A stretch of 64,000 bases of DNA from contig CM065652.1 in NCBI GenBank assembly GCA_033220425.1, positions 2,356,001-2,420,000 on the forward strand. Direction: 5' to 3'. Position numbers and translations under genes: made by a program. Positions 22,786 to 34,710 of this stretch are shown here, piece by piece (position 1 is the stretch's first letter; every line of letters begins with the position of its first letter). Source of the stretch: Lepraria neglecta (taxonomy: Eukaryota > Ascomycota > Lecanoromycetes > Lecanorales > Stereocaulaceae). The notes under the pieces are model-generated. The model saw only the letters and a program-made list of their open reading frames with translations. It was not told the origin of the DNA and made no database searches.

Positions 22786-23615
22786 GTTTTTAATGGTGCA
22801 CCAACTATTTATGCACTATTAGTTTAAACGGTGCAGTTTGCCTTTTTTTGCTAAATAGTTAGTGCAGTTTGACATTTAAATAGTGCAGTTTAAACCGTTC
22901 GAAATATTTAGTTAACGGTTTAAACCGTTTGCACTATTAGTTTGGTAGCGCATGGTGTTGTGATTTCTATGCTTGATGCGCGCCATGGTGTTATTATTTT
23001 TATGCCTGATGCGGTTAGCTGATTACCTTTTTAGGTTTAGCGCAAGAGTAGGGCTGAGGTCAGCGCGCCCCTGAAAACCTGCCAACTTTTAACTTTACTC
23101 AGGTAAAATTCAACCATGGATCGCAGCGGCGGCAGCAAGGTTGCCAGTAGCAGCGCTATACCTGTATAGGCTAGCATGGTAGACCTGTATCAACCCCTTA
23201 AAGGTGCTTAATCGACATTTTGATTGAGGCAGCGACATAGTGTTTTATCTTTATCTATTTACAAGTGCGATGCTTCTCTATAGTGTTTAGGATATCCATA
23301 AACTCCGCATGGTGTTTCTATACAGTTGTTTTTTAATACTGCTGTCGCATACCTATCGGCGATATTACTAAAGAACAGAAGCTTATCCTCCAGGAGATGG
23401 CTGCCCAATTAGAGCAGGTTTACACCAAAATTTAGTGAGATCTCGCTCTTCTTCTCCACTCCGCAGTCAAACTGTTTACACTATTAGTGCACTAATAGTT
23501 TGACCATTGCTTAATGGTTTAAACCGTTCGATGTTCCAAACGCACTATTTATTAAATGGTTAGCGTAAACGGTGCAGTTTGCCTTTCAAACTGCACCGTT
23601 TGCACTATTAAAAAC
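22786..23615. mobile_element. MITE-like non-autonomous DNA transposon, 830 bp
   Basis: The ends are imperfect inverted repeats: GTTTTTAATGGTGCA at 22786-22800, and TGCACTATTAAAAAC at 23601-23615, whose reverse complement differs at one base. Just inside both ends are clustered copies of short motifs in both orientations: AACGGTGCAGTTTG, GGTTTAAACCGTT and TGCACTATTAG. This subterminal array is typical of transposase-binding ends. The interior has no intact ORF; a short frame around 23345-23434 (ITKEQKLILQEMAAQLEQVY) could be a coding remnant. I see no target-site duplication, so the boundaries and superfamily are uncertain. Confidence 0.6.
22949..23013. repeat. tandem direct repeat, two units of 32-33 bp
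   Basis: Two adjacent copies, 22949-22980 and 22981-23013, share CATGGTGTT at the start and TATGC-TGATGCG at the end, with several substitutions between. They lie inside the MITE-like element. Confidence 0.7.
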
Positions 23616-25761
23616 ATTGCAGTTGTGGCACGATCTCAATGGATCGTCTGGTTCATGCTTTAATCGCAGGGACAGAGCGCGTTTCTAGGCCTGAAGACCT
23701 TGCAGGTTCCTTCTTGAGACAAAGCGCTAGAGCCCTCTATAAGATGCCATGACCCATGGTGGAATGCTTCAGCTATGCACCGGCTCTGGTCTAGCTAGAG
23801 GAGAAAGCAGAGTCTTTCATTTGTTCAGAAGAGCGATGTATGTAATGGGAGGCAGTGAAGTTGGATGTTATTCATGATACCGGGCAGGATATTATATCAC
23901 ACCAACACTACTGTTTCTACAATAAATAAAGACCTGCAAATGAAATGTTATCAATAAGCCTTAAACCTTATTACCATCATATGAATGTGCTTTTAATGAT
24001 ACTACGGGCTTAGAAGACGGTACTGAACCAAGATCGTTCGGATTACACCAGCCTTGGTCTCCTTCGGAGCTCCCCGGTCATATTGTCATCCAACCAGGCA
24101 CCCTGAACTCGTACCCTGGAGCTGCAAGTTTACCCCTTAAGTACACATTAGGGATGCATTCGCGGATTGTTGATAGACACTGGGCAGCTGCCAGTCCCAA
24201 GGCCTCCACGTAGACGCGGATGCTGTAAAGGATTGTTCAATCAAAGTCTCTCAATGAACGTACTATGTGACCGCTAACTAATCACATGGCTGGAAGTCCT
24301 TCCGGCAAAACCCCGGCAAAGCCCTCAGCCCTATCAGAATTCCTTCCCACTACAAGAAACCAGTCACACCTCCCTCCCTCGCTCTTCTTCTTCCCCCAAG
24401 CACCCTCACCACCACCGCTGCGTTTCTTTGCTTACAAACAGATATTTGCCACCCCGTGCAAATATCCCCGCTCCCTCAAAAGTTCGGGTCCATGCAAATG
24501 AGAAATTCGGAGTAATCTTCACCACCCACACATCCTCCCTTGGGGCATGTACCGCCCGCGAGGGCCCGCCGCGAAAGCGGTCGTGATTGGCATCAGAAAC
24601 GCAGGACCGCTATTTACTTAGTTGGATCCTATGGGAGAGCCGTTGCGAAGATTGTGTGTCCCACCCTCGTCCTTGTGATGGGGCGGATGACACTTTAGTG
24701 CAATACGCAGCGTGCCTGCCTTCAAAAGCAGGCGCAATTCGATTCCGATTACTCTGGTGGGGAGGGTGCTTCAATTTTTTCTTTTCTTGCAGGTGAGCGG
24801 ACCCTCTTTATGCATTGTGGTCCTGAGGGTGGGTTGAGGGTTGGGGATACTGCTAATGTTGGTGTGAGGAGCATTGACGGGACGCTGGTGGGGAGGAGGA
24901 TTGCTTCTCGAGAGGTTTGGGAGAGGGAGCTTGGGAGCGGGGGCTTGGGAGCAGTGCGGGAACAAGTTCGTGAGTTCAGTTGATGGCTACATCTGGGAAA
25001 TATTTTACTGATTCGTGCAGGTGGATCTCGTTCTCGCTAAGCAGGAGGCCCCTGGAGGATCATGGACATGGACGAGGAAGGATTAAACAGGAATGAGGGT
25101 GAGTAGACCGGCAATCGGCCGTTGCTACACATGGGAAAGCTATCTAAATCCTTGTTGGGGGTGGGACGGTAAGGTGATAGCTGGCGGTGGGATATTCAAT
25201 GGGACTCAGTGAGGTGAAGCGTCGAGATACGGCGGCCGAAATTGGTGTCACATAAGCCCATGAAGTCCTGCGTTAAACATAGTGACTCTTTGCGAGCAGC
25301 CTTAGCCAGCATTTGTATTAGAAGCCATAAATTAATTATTACCAATTTCAGTCTGAAGATTGTTCGAGATCAGCGAAAATCGGAATAAAGCACTAGCTAC
25401 ATCAGCGAGTATGTAACGGTTTGGACATATCCAAGATGCCTAGATGACATTGACAACGTGAAGAAACGAGTCTTGTGCCTCCACGATTACCACTGCTTTT
25501 TGTATGCTTCCACAACCGCCCCCCTCCGCCCGACCTTGGCGGTGGTATAATCGTAGAGTTGGAGCGAGAATCACCGCGCTCATTCTCTCTATAACTAAGT
25601 CCCGCGGTAGTAAGGCTCTTCCAAAGCTCCGAAGCTCTTTGCGTGAAGCGAATAGAGGAAACCGGCTCCAATAATTCCATGATGCCTTGCTCCCCAAGCA
25701 TGGATCCCATTAAGCTCATTTTGACAGGACTGAGTCCCTAACACAGCCGGAGCGAGTGAAT
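23616..25761. other. gene-poor 2.1-kb interval
   Basis: I found no gene with family similarity or consistent splicing on either strand. C/T- and G-rich patches near 24330-24500 and 24800-24960 give spurious ORFs. The right part is the 3' flank of the RGS gene. Confidence 0.4.
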
Positions 25762-27054
25762 TTAGAGCCTGTGCCCCGGAACGAAGATAAAAAGCACGAT
25801 CAGGCATACACCGATGAGTACCGTGACGAGCAAGACCATTATAGCACGCTTGTTCATAAGTTTGCGGATGTATGGCTCTCTGATACGGGCCCAGTTCATG
25901 AAGGTGTACTCGCTGAGGCCGGCAAGGGCAAGGACGGGATCGATGCCGTATTGTTGCGACGAAAGTGCATAGACGCCGATGGTGAAAGGGAGGATGAGCT
26001 GTAGCGACGAGTCGTATTAGTTATGATCAATAAATTGGTCCAGGTCATAAACTTACCCAGCAACGGATATGTTTTGGCTTGTCAAGTAGAATGCAAGCAA
26101 AGCCTGCCCAGAAGGCACCAAACATGCCCAGAAGTCCTAGACATAGTCGCAGAAACGAGCTCGGTGGCACTAAGTTGCCGAGCGCCTTCGCACGTAGAAA
26201 TCCCGGAAACGCGTCGCGTTCCATGGCTTGAAAGGTGTAGTCTTTTGCCGCATCGAAGACTTCGGGATCATCACGACCCTCCTCTTCGATCGATGTAGTG
26301 ATATCGGTGAGGATACCTTGAGGTAAGATGATCTCTCGCTCTGAGCCTGGCAAGAGGAAGGTGTAGAGGATCTTCTCTGCACTCGCTCTGATGTCTTCCC
26401 TTGCCACCGTGTGTGCTGGTGAGTTCGAATTGGTGCGGCCCGGTGAGCCATTGGTCATGAAGCTTGGTCTAGGTGGACGTTCTCTATCTGTCCCATTCGA
26501 AGGTCGATCTCCAGACGCTCGCATCCGTGATTGCTGTGAGCCCAAGCTGTCGTGGGGTGAGTGATTTGTTCCATTCCCGTTCTCTGTTCGTAGGTAGGCT
26601 GAGAGTTGTTGATCTCGCATCTTCTCGTCACCGTTGAGATTCGTCGATGGACCTGAAGGGTGGTTCATCTCACCCAAGTGGTCAAGTATGTATGAAGATC
26701 TTTTCGAGCCTGGTTTTTCCAGGTCTGGCGTTTCGACGAGAACTGATCTGCGAAGCTCGCGGACGTAATGCCGGCAGAGGGACATGTGCTGGGAGACATC
26801 GAGCCTAGAGTAGTAAAATTAGTACTAAAAGATCATCACGACTGAACACCTCCAAGGCCTTCTGTGTAGCACGAGTAAGCATACCAGAAATCTAGGTAGT
26901 CAACCGATCTTTGCTGATCTCGCATGTATATGTAGAAGGAGAAAAGGTCCACAGGTGCAAGGGTTTGTCGGCTCAGGACCTCGAAGAGAGTAGGTAGGCG
27001 ATTTCGGTTGAGGTCAGGGTGGGGTGAGGGCGTGTCCATCATGGATTGTGACAT
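25762..27054 (-). CDS. RGS-domain protein with C-terminal membrane helices (Rax1/RgsB type)
   Basis: Three exons, 27054-26885, 26804-26057 and 25998-25762, give 384 aa with a TAA stop. The N-terminal RGS fold starts LPTLFEVLSRQTLAPVDLF, then FYIYMRDQQRSVDYLDFW, with a disordered Ser/Asn-rich insert near residues 100-175. The second RGS half has IRASAEKILYTFL and AKDYTFQAMERDAFPGFL. Three to four hydrophobic helices follow, as in the yeast Rax1 group. RGS proteins speed GTP hydrolysis by G-alpha; members with membrane tails act in polarity or G-protein signalling, so a plasma-membrane role is inferred. Another Met four codons inside is an alternative start. The gene is intact. Confidence 0.85.
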
Positions 27055-28034
27055 ATTGAATAAGGTATGGCAGCTGAGGGCCGAGGAAGGGTATGTCGCG
27101 TAAAATAACGCTGAGCTACTGGTGGTCGAAGGATTTTCGTCGGCTTGATCAAGAAGACTTCATCATCCCTTTCAAGTAACACAGGCGCAGTCTTGTCGTC
27201 GCAGTGAGCCAGACCACGCTTATAGTACAACCCCTGACAGTCAGTTCAATGGATAGTAATCAATGCTACAGGAACAGAGTTATTCGATGTGACTGGCAGA
27301 GAAAGTGAGAGATATCGTTGACCGTGGACCGATCGTTGACCTTGCGGCTAATTTCCTACGCCAAGAAACCCAATTTGGCTAAGCGTCCAATCAGAACATG
27401 CCTGCTAGCTTTTTATCTCCTTGAGTGGAACATATCAATGTATTACAATAAAGATATAAAAGTCTCTATGTTCGATCTTTAGCAGATGGCGCTGAGATGA
27501 CTGGATATCTCAAGAACAAAAAGTTTATGCAAGGGTGCAGTTTACCGCAAGATCGCCAGCGGCACCAACAATGGTCAAGCTCCAAACTCCAGATATCTAT
27601 GATTTTGTCCCTTCAGTCCATATTTCCGGACGCCTTGCTTCTCGTCCACCCTTACTAATGCTGAGTTGTTGTAAGGTAACTAATTTTCCAGAACGCCATA
27701 TGCCTCCGATGAAAGGAAAACTATAAACACAGTGTCATGATAATGTGCTCCAGGTCAAAAACTGTTAAAGGCCGGCGACGAGCCTACTCTTGGTTCGCAA
27801 AGGACTAGGAATGTAAAAAATGTTCGCCTGAAGGCCGGCGGGCGGGAGTGTGGTATTATGTCCCATCGAAAAGGTCTCTGACACCAGGAAGAGACGCAAA
27901 GACGAGTACGTAGCATGTCTCTGCTTCCAGGGTTCGCAGGTAGAGGTTGCGGTTTAGTGGCAGGGATCAGCAGTGGAGAGAATACGCTTTCATTGGTGGA
28001 CAACGTACGCAACGGCTCGTGTTCTTGAAGAGTT
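27055..28034. other. intergenic, no gene seen
   Basis: This holds the RGS promoter and the SLN1 3' flank. The C-rich ORF 27755-28228 overlaps the end of SLN1 in another frame and is not supported. Confidence 0.45.
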
Positions 28035-31000
28035 TCATGACATAGGCGACACAGCTTCACCGTCTGGAGGGCGGCGGGCCTCTTTCTCGGGTAGTTCCTC
28101 TGCCGCCTCTGGTATGGTGGCGCAGTAACGCTTAAGGACTTGCTTAAGTTGTGGGCGGCGTATGGGCTTTGGCAGGAAGAAGTCCATGCCCGAGTCCATG
28201 CATTCTTTGACGTTGCTTTCCTCGGCAAAGGCAGTGAGGGCGACGATGGGAGCAGAGTAGCCCATCTCTCGTATGAGGCGCGTACTTTGGATACCGTCTA
28301 GATTAGGCATCTAGGGTATAATATTAGCTAAAGTTGTCTCTCCCTACCATGGAGCATCATTACCTGGACATCCATGAAGATCAAGTTGAAGAATTTTCGC
28401 TGCTCCATGCTCTCTTTCACAAGCTCGAATGCCTCCTGACCATCTTTTGCAACGGTCACGTCTGCGGACGAATTAGCTTGAGTCGCTCTATTGCGCTAGA
28501 GGGTATACCATAAATGTCTTCCAGTTTCAACATTCGAAGCACGACCTCTTGGTTGACCTTGTTGTCCTCCGCCACTAGCACACGAACCTTGTCGCCGCTT
28601 TGAGCCGCCTGAGCCGCAACACGTTCCATCGCTGCCAATTGTTTACCAGGGGACTCCAATGGCGATGTCGCAGCGAAGAAGGGTTGGCTCAAACCAACCA
28701 GCCTAGGCTTGGCAGGTGTGTCGAAGCTATTAAGCCCTGGCGGCACGGGTTCACCGTCGATAGACAGCTCGGAAGAAGATCGCTTCCGCTGAGGTGAGAC
28801 ATTCCCGTCCACTTCTGGAGCCAAAGTAATGCTATTGCGTCGCGAGTTCATGCTAGAGCCGGTTGTACTGTCGGCTCGTTCCTTTGTGAAGATCAAAGGT
28901 ATTCGCATTATGAACTTGCTCCCAACGCCTTCCTGACTTTCGAGCGTCATTGACCCCTTCATCAGGCTGGCTAGCTGTGAACAAATGCTCAGGCCAAGCC
29001 CTGTACCTCCGTATTTCTTGTTGAGCCCGATGTCTCCCTGTACAAAAGGTTCGAAGACGCGTTGCTGCTGGTTTTCAGGAATACCAGGCCCGGTATCTTC
29101 GACTTCGAAGTCAAAGAGCAATACTCGAGCATTTTGCGGCGGAGGTGTTGAGGATCGTTCTCGAACGGCAATGGATGGGATTGCCTTGGGCTCGTTTCCA
29201 TTGATGTGGAGTGCGGTATCCGAATACTTTGCTCTCTCGCGACCTCGACTAGCTGAGGCAGAAGAGCCAGAGTCCGACGCTACCCGTCTTGATGCTCTAG
29301 GTGATGGCCGTTTAGATCCCTTGGATACCTTGGACTGTTTCGACTGCATTGAACCCTTGCGACTCTCGGCCTTTTCTGGTGCGTCCCCCACACATCTTAT
29401 CCGAACATTCACAGAGCCATTAGGGGGTGTAAACTTGAGGCTGTTGCTCACGAGGTTAATGATTACTTGAAGTATTCTGTGCTGGTCACCCCAAAGGAAC
29501 AAGTCCCTGACTCGACCTGTTCCGTACGGACCAAAGCCGCTGTGCAACGGGGCTCCACCAGCCGTTTCCAAGCCATCCTGCGGGCCCTGATAGCTCACGA
29601 GTAGCTTGATAGACCCGTCTTTCGCCTGCTTCTCGAAAATTGAGACCACTTGGGAGCACACATCTGCTAAGCGGAACTCTCGTTCGTCCAAGGTGAGATG
29701 CTGGCCCATCTGATTCTTGGTAAACGTCAAGAGATCTGTCAACAGGTGTAGCAGAAGGTCCCCCGATTTATATATTATGCCGAGCGACCTTTTGATCTTT
29801 GTATGGTCCTCCTCTTGCATGCACACCGCACACATTCCAAGAATACCGTTTAGTGGTGTTTTCAGCTCGTGCGAAATGTTTGCAATAAACGCCGTCTTGC
29901 TCTCGTTGGCGGCTTCGGCAGCCTTTTTGCTTATCTCGAGTTCCCGTGTTCGCTCCTTAACCCTCTCTTCAAGTCGCTCATACTGCATCATGAGCTCCTC
30001 CGACATCTCATTGAATGTCCGCGTGAGATCTGTGAGCTCATCGTGGATAACGTGCTTCCCATCTTGTACCTTGCCAGGAATTCGAAAGGTCTGCCGGGGC
30101 TGTCGATTTCTGTGCTGAGCGTCTTTCTTTTTGCTGCCACCTCGCCATCGGGATATTCGTCTTATGAAACCTTCCTTCTTGGCTTCAGCGGTCATAGCCT
30201 CTGTCATCCCTTCCTCTTCACCAGACTCCAGGCCATCGTTGCTGTCCGAGACCGAAGAACGCAGACTTCCACCTCCGTCCTCTGATTCGTATCTGTAAGG
30301 TTCGACTGTTTTCTTTGTCGCTTCTCGTAACCTTCTTATTGGTCGTACTGAGATGTGGGCCAAGGGCAACAACAGTAAGAGCATGACACCGACGATACCA
30401 AAAACGCAGGCCAACAAAACGTTTCGAAGGTGATCGATCGGCGCAATTACTTCCCCATGGGATTGCTCGACAATGAGCGCCCAATTGACCATGGGAGACA
30501 TGGGCAGAGCATAACCCGTTGAGACCTGGATATTCTCTTCATTGTGGGTAGATATGTAACTACCCGCATTGTTAGGAGCCCCTGTCCTTTTTGTAAAGGC
30601 CTCCAGGACTGCTGGGTAACTTTGCATTGTAAATGGTATATTTGGCATGCCATAAGCGCGTGCTGGATGACGAGTGCTTCGGGATGCATTCTGTAATGGT
30701 GGAATTACAAAGTGAACATCGAGTTTCTTTGCGGCGGTTCTGTTTGCCTCGATATTGCCAGGATTGAGGGTACTTGACGGCAATTTCTGGTCTGGCGTGT
30801 TCGGTGCGACGATGAGGATTTGCCCTGTGGTCCCCAGGCCTTCGAGCGAGTTCTCCAAAGCAAAGATGGACTGTGCGCTACAGACGATAGTGATCCAGCC
30901 AAGGGTGTCCAGGATGGAGGAGTCGTTATTGACTGGTACAGTCAGCGAAAGCAGGCCAAATGTTTGATTGATCAACCAGGGCCCTATTAATATGGTCGAA

Positions 31001-31716
31001 TTGGGGTATAGAGGAGTTCCATTCCAGAAGGCATGGGACATATTGAAGGTACTGTTGATGACGGTGGAAGTGAAGGTCAGATTCGGATATAGTTCGACAG
31101 GGTAGCCGGTGCCATTGTCGCCCAGATAGACAGGTGTGTCATTGGCGTTCAGGTCCGACGGCAAGGGTATTTTTCCCATGATGTCTGGTGAAGTAACGTT
31201 CAGCAGACTATAGGGCCCCATGACACCAGTCCCATTCTTAGAGACGACCTGCGCCTCCAGGAGCATATCCGCCGAGAGTCCCCCTGATAGTGCGCTTTGC
31301 ATATCTGTAGTTGCGCGAACCCAGTTGGCGTTGGTGTCATTTCCTTGGTTGTAACGTTGCAAAGCGCTCTGAAGAGCGATACGTGTAGATATTGCTACGA
31401 CGCTTGATTGAAGCAGACGGAGGTTTGAGTTGAGTTGGTTGGCGTATAGGGACGCTGTGAGCGTGAGACCGGATGTTCTAACGGAAGGATTAGTCTCGAT
31501 CTTGGTAACTCAGTGCGAATTTAATTGTTTACCTGATACCAATAACAAAGTTGTAGTTGTTGACCCACTGCGATGGAAGCCGTCAGTATAATTGCCACAA
31601 CCCTGAAAGAGCTCGAGAAGGTGGGTACTTACTGTTGCAACGGCCACCACAGCCAAAGCGACGAGCGTGGTGAGGAGGACTAGGAGTCCCAATTGCTCCC
31701 GTATCCCAATTCGCAT
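28035..31716 (-). CDS. SLN1: SLN1-type hybrid histidine kinase (group VI, TcsB-like)
   Basis: This is the membrane osmosensor at the top of the HOG-pathway phosphorelay. Five exons: 31716-31633, 31567-31533, 31477-28509, 28461-28364 and 28310-28035, giving 1153 aa. The start is the ATG at 31716 ([10 protein letters not shown]), followed by TM1, a large N-glycosylation-rich extracellular sensor, TM2 near residue 395 and a HAMP-like linker. The kinase H-box is [16 protein letters not shown] (His near 575). ATP-binding boxes are [10 protein letters not shown] and [13 protein letters not shown]. The receiver domain starts [14 protein letters not shown], with phospho-acceptor Asp in LIFMDVQMP and Lys in FLPKPI. 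All key residues are present. An intron falls between codons of the MDVQ and MPNLDG segments. Confidence 0.94.
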
Positions 31717-32779
31717 CTTGACGGAGGGTCGTCTGACCAAGTGCCTTGCCTTGACCGGTCAGGCAATTTCGATGCCCTAGTATTCTCAATTATTTCGCAT
31801 CTCGGTGTTTTTCTTTTTCCCTTGCGAATGAGCATGCCCCTATTGCGAAGGAGAGGTCATCAGGCGAGTGCTCGCAGCTCGTGTGTGCCCACTTCCACAA
31901 TCTGCTTATGCCGTACGGCTCGGTCAATTCCAGGGTTCGTGCATCCGTGGTGGGCTCCGTCGAGGTCCGCTTCGGCAAGGATTCCGTTTCGAACGCTCGT
32001 CCGCTGTCAACCATCAAAAGGAAAGTCTTTCGAAATGAAGGAGTGATGGTATTGCGAGTAAGAAAGGGATGCGCTTTGTGATGCTTGGGCGCGGGTGTTT
32101 TGAGCTTCGGGCAGGGAGTGGTAGTCAGCTAAGAAGTGCAGTCTAGCAAATCTGGCGGCGCCCAAAGCGATCGCCCTCGCCGAAGCTTGAAGTGAGGCTT
32201 TGCACTAGTGAGGCTTTTGCGATCTAGAACACGGAAACGGCGTCGTTTCGGCCCGCACGCATGTCGATCTGTATCACAATTTTCATGGCCACCAAGCTAA
32301 TAGTTTGACATTTGCCTCTGAATGGCGTTCTCTATGCAGCCTTCCGTGATGTCACCCTATCTATCTTCTCACCACGTCAGTGCAGCGAGCAAGGACTCAG
32401 AGAAGTGGCCGTCTTGCTCCAGGGAGATCTAGACATGAACATAGGATTAAAGCCGATGAATTGCCTGTTATTGGCCTACAACGCTGCTGTAGAGTACAAA
32501 AAGACCCAAAACCTGCTCTCTGGTACTGCAAACTTCCGAATTTGGGAGATTCGGTACCGCCATAACTGCCACTTTGACTTCAAGCTTCCCGGGTGACGTT
32601 CCCTTTTGGCAGCTGAACACATGCTCTCATCTAGGCCAATCGAATGGCAAACGTAACAGACCCCCAGGCTACCGCTTAAAAATATATTTCTACGTTCTGA
32701 TCACCTCCATGCCTCCATGAAAGCGATCTCAACCCTCTCGCGTGTTACTGCCTTCAATATCTGTGCCCTCGTAATCCAG
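31717..32779. other. SLN1 upstream region, no gene seen
   Basis: This is the SLN1 promoter and leader. Small plus-strand ORFs (31693-32046, 32312-32596) show no recognisable domain. Confidence 0.4.
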
Positions 32780-33448
32780 TCATTGCCATTGGTGTGTCTG
32801 ATGAATCTGGTGAATCCACGGGGTTTTCACGTCCGGGAAGACCTGCTTGTTTATTTCGAAGACCAGCTGACGTGGCCATCGGTATGGCCCACAACAGTTC
32901 ACGGGGGCATCCGTCACTCTCCCATCTCGCGTAGATAGTTGTCCTGGCGTCCGATTGCCGCTGGAAAGCTTCTCCACATCGCGCTCGTCGAACTCTTCAG
33001 AGTTGCTCATAAGACCCTGGGGTTTCTTGTGGATGACGTTCAGAGAAACAGCAATGTCAGACTAGGACAATTTCAACTTGACTCTGGCGACAATGATATG
33101 CTCAAGGACCTCGGGAGTTACTTCCTCGAATTGCTCTTCGACTGCTGTTGCTTGATTTTTCTCTGCTTCACCTGCAGATCTCGGAGTCAGCATTACCCTT
33201 CAAAAGACGAGTCACAGCAGCAGGAGCAGAGTCTAGGGGACCAAAAGATGTTTTGAAGCAATGAATAGACGGATTGGAAGGTTGAAACCTCGAAAAGTGC
33301 ACGTTCTAGGCTCCGTCTCCACGAATTTGAGGATCTCCGCCTTCTTAACCGACTCTTGGTAGATTTTGTCTTGGCAGCAGTTGGAAAGCGTAAGACCATC
33401 GAACTCCAAGGGATCCGCTCCTGATTTCAAATGGCTACTCAGAGACAT
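32780..33448 (-). pseudogene. orphan gene, possibly with one in-frame stop
   Basis: From the ATG at 33448 a coding-like frame (EFDGLTLSNCCQDKIYQESV) runs to 33289. A GT at 33288 and an AG ending at 33172 define a 117-nt intron that keeps phase. The second exon (TAVEEQFEEVTPEVLEHIIV) meets a TAG at 33064-33062, which would give 89 aa. The same frame then stays open and coding-like (SDIAVSLNVIHKKPQG, SEEFDERDVEKLSSG) down to 32780. Either the protein is short or a longer gene carries one stop. No family is recognised, and the donor GTTTCA is weak. Confidence 0.3.
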
Positions 33449-34017
33449 CTTGGAGCTGCTGCAAGCACAGTGAGAAGTTGCTTGAGCAAGGAGTCGAAGA
33501 CGACCCAGGAGTAAGGGAACTTTCATGGCTTAGGTCTCGAGAAGGATTGGGAAAAGGATTTGGAGAAGGATGGCTGCATGGCAAAGCTCGTGTTCGGCCT
33601 GTCTCCGATAGGCTGCTCTACTCATGGCTTTGCTTCCTTTTCCACTCCTTACCACGTGTCGTCCCCGTATGGACATTCCAGAGGATCCCTGATTTCGGGT
33701 AGGATTTCCACTAATCATAAGGATACGACTAGTCGCCTGTCATGGCCCGAATTGTTTCTCTAGCATTGGCGGACTGACTTCGCCCAGTCATAGATAGCGG
33801 TGACCGCAGGACATATTGATTACGCTTACGAAAACCATTTCCTTATTCCTTTGTTGGTACTGTTTAGCTGATGGACGCTAAAGCACAGGGCTCGGACAGA
33901 GAAGGCCTCAACAAGTAACATTGAGAATTATCGTCACACCTGCGTCGTCTGGACGGGCATAGGGAGCCTTTTCGAAACGTTGCATTCTCTACTATCGGCT
34001 GCACATCTTCACTCGCC
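33449..34017. other. intergenic, no gene seen
   Basis: Only overlapping short ORFs are visible, with no recognisable content. Confidence 0.4.
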
Positions 34018-34710
34018 TTATTCATCATCCTCGCTATCCTCTATCACGCTACGCTTCTTCCTTTGCTGACTAGGGAGGGCCTGCTCAGACACTTCGTCTG
34101 CCTTTCGCCTTTTCGCCGGGGACTTAGACACCTTAGCAGCCTTCTTGCGATGTTCAAGACCTAGAGTAGGCAACTCATCATCCGAGCTATACTCTATCAC
34201 CCTAGACTTCTTCCTGCGGGGGCTCCTGCGGGGGGTAAGGCCCTGCTTAGGTTTCCCATCTGCCCTCTTTTCCCTAGCGGATTTAGACGATTCATGCTCC
34301 TTCGAACGGTGGCTAAGGCCGTGCTTGGGCACTTCGTCATCCTTCCTTGTCGCTGGATTCTTGTAGTCCCACATCCCGGTCGCCCACTTCAAGTCCTCCT
34401 CCATCTTCTTAACCAGCTTCCTCAACTCCTTATTCTTCAACCCCTTGCGCCACTCCCAAAGATCCACCTTCCGGCCTTCGATGTTGATAGTGTCCGAATC
34501 ACTCATCCACTCCTCAATCCTCTCCAGCTCCTCCGGCGTTATGTCTTTGAGTCGCGCATTCCGATGTTTGAGGATGAGGCACTGTTCTTCGAGGCTGAAA
34601 TCGCGGAGGTCTGGCCAGTAGAAGATAGCGATGTCTTGGAAGTCCAGGAGGCCCCAGGGGTTGGGGCAAAAGCCTGGCAGGTTGGGTCCGAGGTTGGGAG
34701 GGTCGGTCAT
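34018..34710 (-). CDS. orphan basic/acidic repeat protein, probably nuclear
   Basis: This single-exon ORF is 230 aa from the Met at 34710; the frame also opens 30 codons upstream, but that part looks like leader. The first half is a compact region (PGFCPNPWGLLDFQDIAIFY, TPEELERIEEWMSDSDTINI). The second half is a degenerate repeat: a PKHGL/PKQGL/PTLGL-type motif followed by basic stretches (SPRRKKSR, KSPAKRRK). Two copies of an RVIE/SVIE acidic block end in DDE, one in the middle and one at the C-terminus. Alternating basic and acidic Ser-rich patches suggest a nuclear, phosphorylated protein, but this is inference. No known family is recognised. Confidence 0.5.
   Translation of the reverse strand: MTDPPNLGPNLPGFCPNPWGLLDFQDIAIFYWPDLRDFSLEEQCLILKHRNARLKDITPEELERIEEWMSDSDTINIEGRKVDLWEWRKGLKNKELRKLVKKMEEDLKWATGMWDYKNPATRKDDEVPKHGLSHRSKEHESSKSAREKRADGKPKQGLTPRRSPRRKKSRVIEYSSDDELPTLGLEHRKKAAKVSKSPAKRRKADEVSEQALPSQQRKKRSVIEDSEDDE

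Noticed and set aside
28985-30285. Plus-strand ORFs of 130-160 aa opposite SLN1
   Set aside because: Antisense shadows of the kinase frame.
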